Positions 56,045 to 64,000 of a stretch of 64,000 bases of DNA are shown in pieces (within the stretch, counting starts at the first letter, position 1; the number at the start of each line of letters is the position of its first letter). Position numbers and translations under genes: made by a program. Under the pieces are notes generated by a model. It saw only the letters and a program-made list of their open reading frames with translations, ran no database searches and had not been told where the DNA came from. The stretch comes from Magicicada septendecula (Eukaryota; Arthropoda; Insecta; Hemiptera; Cicadidae): NCBI GenBank assembly GCA_034769895.1, contig CM068373.1, positions 284,117,379-284,181,378 on the forward strand. The letters run 5' to 3'.

Positions 56045-58328
56045 CTTACCTGCCTTTTTATTGCTGTATTAAATGAAAAATATTATATTACATTAAAATG
56101 AAAAAATTATAATTTTATTGCCTGGCAACAAAATTATTTTATTTTTAACAATTACCATTGTTTCAAAAAGTTTAAATAAATTTTCAAGTACTTTACTCTT
56201 GTTAAAACGTAAAAGGTTGCTGGTAAACTACCCCTTCCCCTTAACCGATCTTCACCAAAATCGAAAGTCCTTCAGATCTCTACATTTCAGGGACGTATGC
56301 AAAAAATTATTTGATTCTGTTTGAATTTGCGGCTGTTATCGTTTGCCATAAAAAATACGCTTGATAAAAAAACGTTGCCGGTAAACTACCCCTTTCCCTC
56401 AACCGATCTTCACCAAAAACAATAGGTCTTGAGAACTCTACAATTTAGGGCTGTATACGAAACTTTATTTGATTCTGTTTGAATTTGCGGCTGTTATCGT
56501 TTGCCAAAAAAAAAAAATTCCCTTGATAAAAAAAACCGTTGCAGGTAAACTGCCCCTTTCCCTCAACCGATCTTCACCAAAAACAATAGGTCGTGAGTAC
56601 TCTACAAATCAGGGCTGTATGCAAAAAATTATTTGATTCTGTTTGAATTTGCGCAAATTATCGTTTATCATAGAAAAAAAAATCTACACACAGACAGACA
56701 GACACACAGACACTTTTCGGAAAACGACTTTTTTTCATGTTTTGAGTGTAGTACAACCAGAATCTGCAATAATCTCGAACACGATTTTTTTTGCCATCAC
56801 CATACTTCATTCCTTAAGGAATATGGAAGTAAAGTTACCCTTGTTAAAACATAAAATATTGCAGGTAAACTACCCATTTCCCTTAACCGATCTTCACCAA
56901 AACCAACAGGTCTTGAGAACTCTACATTCCAGGGCTGTATGCAAAATATTATATGATTGTTTGAATTTGCGGCTGTTATCGTTTGCCATATAAAATACCC
57001 TTGATAAAACAAAAAACGTGGCACGTAAAGTACCCCTTTCCCTTAACCGATCTTCACCAAAAACAATAGGTCTTTAGTACTCAACAAATCAGGGGTCTAT
57101 GCAAAAACTTATTTGATTCTGTTTGAATTTGCGGCTCTTATCGTTTGCCATAGAAAATAGCCTTTTAAAACATAAAACGTTGCAGGTAAACTACCCCTTT
57201 CCCTTAACCGATCTTCACCAACACCAATAGGTATTGAGAACTCTACAATACAGGGCTGTATGCAAAACATCATTTGATTCTGTTTGAATTTGCGGCTGTT
57301 ATCGTTTACCATAGAAAAATATCTGTATGGAGAACCATACATGACTTCCATGTTCTAATGTTTATATTTAAAATCATTTACTTGAATTCGGTTCGATAAT
57401 TTCTAACAAGTTATGTGTGTTCCTTGTAAATCGTGTTTTATGTTTGACAAATTGAAGGATGTTTTATGTATGATTTTCTTTTCAGGATACTTTATTTATC
57501 AGAATTAAGTACTTCACTGTTGTTAAAACGTAAACCGTTGCAGGTAAACTACCCCTCTCCCTTAACCGATCTTCACCAAAATCAATAGGCCTTGAGTCCT
57601 ATACAACTCGGGTGCATATGCAAAAATTATTTGGTTCTGTTTGAATTTTCGACAGTTATCGTTCGCCATAGAAAAAATTCTACATACAGACACACACAGA
57701 CTCTTTTCGGAAAATGACTTTTCTTCATGTTTTGAGGGTAGTACAATCAGAATCAGCCTTCATCTCGAACATGATTTTTTCGCAATCACCATACTTCCAT
57801 TTCCTTACGAAACACGGAAGTAAAAAACAGGTTAAGACTAAACAACATTGCTATCTTTAAACTGTTTGAAAAACGTGTGATAACATCCTGAAATCAATCC
57901 CAATAAAATAAACTAAAATAACACGATAAAAATAGGCGTTATTGAAACATTATTTAGAAGATACTTATTGACTGAATTGATTTTCCTATATTTCGTATAT
58001 CAAACATATACGCAAACTGTATAATAAAACTGTTTGTATGTTTAAATATAAATTTATTCGATTCTGTTTGAATTTAAGGCAGTTATCGTTCATGAAAAAA
58101 TTTCTCTTGTTACAACATAAAATTTTGCTAGTAAACTACCCCTTTCCCTTAACCAATCTTAACCAAAATCAACAGGCCTTCAGGTCTCTACAATATAGGG
58201 GTGTATGCAAAAACTTATTTGATTATGTTTGAATTTACGGCAGTTATCGTTCGTCATATAAAATATCGGTATGGAGAACCATACATGACTTCCATGTTCT
58301 AGGATTTATATTTAAAATCATATTCGAA

Positions 58329-58570
58329 ATGAAATATTACCATAGAAACTACTTCTTTCTACTTACTGCTTCAGCCTTAACCACAGTACTGTGGTCACTA
58401 ACGTATACCACCTCACGTTATCGCACTCGATTTTCACTGATGATGTAAGTCGATGGCATTGCTGAAATGTCTTGTTTTGTAGAAAACATTGGACTATGGC
58501 CAAATATCCCGGGAAGGAATTTTAACAAACACTACTTCTTTGTTGCCGATAACGTTGTACACATATATAT
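58329..58570 (+). pseudogene. MKY remnant, type B (unit 16)
   Basis: TAA at 58446-58448; otherwise as unit 1. Confidence 0.5.
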
Positions 58571-59509
58571 CAGTGGCGAAGTTACATGGAGGCAATTGAG
58601 GCAATGCCTACCCTAAAAATTCTGTAGAATAAAAATTATAAATACGTATGAACTACATAACGTAAAGATTATACATTGTTACTGCGACTGTCCAATTTAT
58701 TAAAACGAAACGTGCTTTATTGAGCGACCGCTAGATGGTGACAGGTGAGATTCGGCATAGTTCGTTTAAAGCGAATGAGGCAACCTGAACTTGCCTCAGC
58801 GTTTTTTGTATACATCGTATGTAAGCAATGGAGTGGTGTGATAGGGAAGTGAAGGGAGGGGGGATTGTCCCGCGCTGTACACATAGAGCGTTGAGGCATG
58901 CCTCACTTCTGTGGTCCAAACAGTTAAGTTAAAGCGCCTGTGTTGTTTCTAAGTGTTTATTTTATGCGGTTATTAAAAGTGTCACTGTTATTCCGCTGAA
59001 CTAACAGATCATCAAGATTGTTATTTGTAACATTAAACATATATATAGAAACTAATCAAGTTTAAAAATTTGAAGTTCAATCAGTTGTATTATTGTGTAT
59101 GACTAATACAAGGATTGTTCAATAGAAACACGTATAGAGCTGTAAAGCATTTTTTATTCAACGATTTTAAAAGAAGTCTCCAATAACATTAAGACATGAG
59201 TTCCACTGTTGCGCTAACCTGTAGATTCCCTGCTAGTAAAATTCTGACGGATGTTTGTGGAACCATTCGGTTACAGCAAACTCTACCTCAGCGTCCGATT
59301 TGAACCACCGTCCTTTTAGTGATTCCTTAAAAAAATTTAAGATAAGATTTTTGCCTACCCATTATTTAACTACTAGCTTCGCCAGTAAGCAAATTGATGT
59401 CCATTTTTTCGGCTTGCACGCGTTATGTTGGTGTCGGTTTCGGCACTTTCCATTTAAAAAGCGTGCAAATGTAAGAAAATAAACATGAGTGAGGCCAGAA
59501 ATAACGTGA

Positions 59510-59700
<191 letters not shown>

Positions 59701-61986
59701 CTTACCTGCCTTTTTATTGCTGTATTAAATGATAAATATTATATTACATTAAAATGAAAAAATTATAATTTTATTGCCTGGCAACAAAATTATTTTATTT
59801 TTAACAATTACCATTGTTTCAAAAAGTTTAAATAAATTTTCAAGTACTTTACTCTTGTTAAAACGTAAAAGGTTGCTGGTAAACTACCCCTTCCCCTTAA
59901 CCGATCTTCACCAAAATCGAAAGTCCTTCAGATCTCTACATTTCAGGGACGTATGCAAAAAATTATTTGATTCTGTTTGAATTTGCGGCTGTTATCGTTT
60001 GCCATAAAAAATACGCTTGATAAAAAAACGTTGCCGGTAAACTACCCCTTTCCCTCAACCGATCTTCACCAAAAACAATAGGTCTTGAGAACTCTACAAT
60101 TTAGGGCTGTATACGAAACATTATTTGATTCTGTTTGAATTTGCGGCTGTTATCGTTTGCCAAAAAAAAAAAAATTCCCTTGATAAAAAAAACCGTTGCA
60201 GGTAAACTGCCCCTTTCCCTCAACCGATCTTCACCAAAAACAATAGGTCGTGAGTACTCTACAAATCAGGGCTGTATGCAAAAAATTATTTGATTCTGTT
60301 TGAATTTGCGCAAATTATCGTTTATCATAGAAAAAAAAATCTACACACAGACAGACAGACACACAGACACTTTTCGGAAAACGACTTTTTTTCATGTTTT
60401 GAGTGTAGTACAACCAGAATCTGCAATAATCTCGAACACGATTTTTTTTGCCATCACCATACTTCCATTCCTTAAGGAATATGGAAGTAAAATTACCCTT
60501 GTTAAAACATAAAATATTGCAGGTAAACTACCCATTTCCCTTAACCGATCTTCACCAAAACCAACAGGTCTTGAGAACTCTACATTCCAGGGCTGTATGC
60601 AAAATATTATATGATTGTTTGAATTTGCGGCTGTTATCGTTTGCCATATAAAATACCCTTGATAAAACAAAAAACGTGGCACGTAAAGTACCCCTTTCCC
60701 TTAACCGATCTTCACCAAAAACAATAGGTCTTTAGTACTCAACAAATCAGGGGTCTATGCAAAAACTTATTTGATTCTGTTTGAATTTGCGGCTCTTATC
60801 GTTTGCCATAGAAAATAGCCTTTTAAAACATAAAACGTTGCAGGTAAACTACCCCTTTCCCTTAACCGATCTTCACCAACACCAATAGGTATTGAGAACT
60901 CTACAATACAGGGCTGTATGCAAAACATCATTTGATTCTGTTTGAATTTGCGGCTGTTATCGTTTACCATAGAAAAATATCGGTATGGAGAACCATACAT
61001 GACATCCATGTTCTAATGTTTATATTTAAAATCATTTACTTGAATTCGGTTCGATAATTTCTAACAAGTTATGTGTGTTCCTTGTAAATCGTGTTTTATG
61101 TTTGACAAATTGAAGGATGTTTCATGTATGATTTTCTTTTCAGGATACTTTATTTATCAGAATTAAGTACTTCACTGTTGTTAAAACGTAAACCGTTGCA
61201 GGTAAACTACCCCTCTCCCTTAACCGATCTTCACCAAAATCAATAGGCCTTGAGTCCTATACAACTCGGGTGCATATGCAAAAATTATTTGGTTCTGTTT
61301 GAATTTTCGACAGTTATCGTTCGCCATAGAAAAAATTCTACATACAGACACACACAGACTCTTTTCGGAAAATGACTTTTCTTCATGTTTTGAGGGTAGT
61401 ACAATCAGAATCAGCCTTCATCTCGAACATGATTTTTTCGCAATCACCATACTTCCATTTCCTTACGAAACACGGAAGTAAAAAACAGGTTAAGACTAAA
61501 CAACATTGCTATCTTTAAACTGTTTGAAAAACGTGTGATAACATCCTGAAATCAATCCCAATAAAATAAACTAAAATAACACGATAAAAATAGGCGTTAT
61601 TGAAACATTATTTAGAAGATACTTATTGACTGAATTGATTTTCCTATATTTCGTATATCAAACATATACGCAAACTGTATAATAAAACTGTTTGTATGTT
61701 TAAATATAAATTTATTCGATTCTGTTTGAATTTAAGGCAGTTATCGTTCATGAAAAAATTTCTCTTGTTACAACATAAAATTTTGCTAGTAAACTACCCC
61801 TTTCCCTTAACCAATCTTAACCAAAATCAACAGGCCTTCAGGTCTCTACAATATAGGGGTGTATGCAAAAACTTATTTGATTATGTTTGAATTTACGGCA
61901 GTTATCGTTCGTCATATAAAATATCGGTATGGAGAACCATACATGACTTCCATGTTCTAGGATTTATATTTAAAATCATATTCGAA

Positions 61987-62230
61987 ATGAAATATTACCA
62001 TAGAAACTACTTCTTTCTACTTACTGCTTCAGCCTTAACCACAGTACTGTGGTCACTAACGTATATACCACCTCACGTTATCGCACTCGATTTTCACTGA
62101 TGATGTAAGTCGATGGCATTGCTGAAATGTCTTGTTTTGTAGAAAACATTGGACTATGGCCAAATATCCCGGGAAGGAATTTTAACAAACACTACTTCTT
62201 TGTTGCCGATAACGTTGTACACATATATAT
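61987..62230 (+). pseudogene. MKY remnant, type B with extra 2-nt frameshift (unit 17)
   Basis: ACGTATATACC replaces ACGTATACC near 62058, shifting the frame after the hydrophobic segment. This is the only remnant with a second lesion, which argues against selection on the frame. Confidence 0.5.
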
Positions 62231-63169
62231 CAGTGGCGAAGTTACATGGAGGCAATTGAGGCAATGCCTACCCTAAAAATTCTGTAGAATAAAAATTATA
62301 AATACGTATGAACTACATAACGTAAAGATTATACATTGTTACTGCGACTGTCCAATTTATTAAAACGAAACGTGCTTTATTGAGCGACCGCTAGATGGTG
62401 ACAGGTGAGATTCGGCATAGTTCGTTTAAAGCGAATGAGGCAACCTGAACTTGCCTCAGCGTTTTTTGTATACATCGTATGTAAGCAATGGAGTGGTGTG
62501 ATAGGGAAGTGAAGGGAGGGGGGATTGTCCCGCGCTGTACACATAGAGCGTTGAGGCATGCCTCACTTCTGTGGTCCAAACAGTTAAGTTAAAGCGCCTG
62601 TGTTGTTTCTAAGTGTTTATTTTATGCGGTTATTAAAAGTGTCACTGTTATTCCGCTGAACTAACAGATCATCAAGATTGTTATTTGTAACATTAAACAT
62701 ATATATAGAAACTAATCAAGTTTAAAAATTTGAAGTTCAATCAGTTGTATTATTGTGTATGACTAATACAAGGATTGTTCAATAGAAACACGTATAGAGC
62801 TGTAAAGCATTTTTTATTCAACGATTTTAAAAGAAGTCTCCAATAACATTAAGACATGAGTTCCACTGTTGCGCTAACCTGTAGATTCCCTGCTAGTAAA
62901 ATTCTGACGGATGTTTGTGGAACCATTCGGTTACAGCAAACTCTACCTCAGCGTCCGATTTGAACCACCGTCCTTTTAGTGATTCCTTAAAAAAATTTAA
63001 GATAAGATTTTTGCCTACCCATTATTTAACTACTAGCTTCGCCAGTAAGCAAATTGATGTCCATTTTTTCGGCTTGCACGCGTTATGTTGGTGTCGGTTT
63101 CGGCACTTTCCATTTAAAAAGCGTGCAAATGTAAGAAAATAAACATGAGTGAGGCCAGAAATAACGTGA

Positions 63170-64000
<831 letters not shown>

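Overview
This window looks like nuclear DNA from an animal, most likely an arthropod. It is AT-rich, carries very long perfect (TG)n microsatellites, a sequence resembling the end of a hAT transposon, and nested tandem repeats. I see no operon-like gene organisation, ribosomal RNA, tRNA or convincing long reading frame. The arthropod assignment is an inference from overall texture, not from a recognised gene.

Nearly the whole window is one head-to-tail macrosatellite. There are seventeen complete units (84-63317), a first TG tract cut by the left edge (1-83) and a partial eighteenth unit (63318-64000). Both window ends lie inside the array, so its true size is unknown. A standard unit is about 3.6 kb and is built in this order: (1) an AT-rich leader of about 140 bp; (2) a domain of about 2.1 kb made of diverged ~160-bp subrepeats anchored on CCGATCTTCACC, interrupted twice by an (ACAG)n/hairpin module and twice by a GTATGG-AGAA-CCATAC hairpin; (3) a 242-bp remnant of a small reading frame with a membrane-anchor-like N-terminus, called the MKY segment here; (4) a segment beginning CAGTGGCG that resembles a hAT transposon end; (5) about 600 bp of unidentified sequence; (6) an uninterrupted (TG)64-104 tract.

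With the TG tract subtracted, fifteen of the seventeen complete units are 3468-3472 bp long. Two units near the left side are longer. Unit 2 has 489 bp (three extra subrepeats). Unit 3 has about 960 bp (three extra subrepeats plus a second, uninterrupted MKY copy). The MKY junctions of the shorter units look like recombination products between the two MKY copies that coexist in unit 3, and three different join points can be read. I label the joins type A (unit 2), type B (units 1 and 7-17) and type C (units 4-6).

I see no set of genes working together. The window is best read as a recombining, locally homogenised macrosatellite assembled from older mobile-element pieces. The points most worth following are the recombination joins, the single intact MKY frame in unit 3, and a perfect minus-strand 5' splice-site consensus that abuts the (CA)n face of every TG tract.
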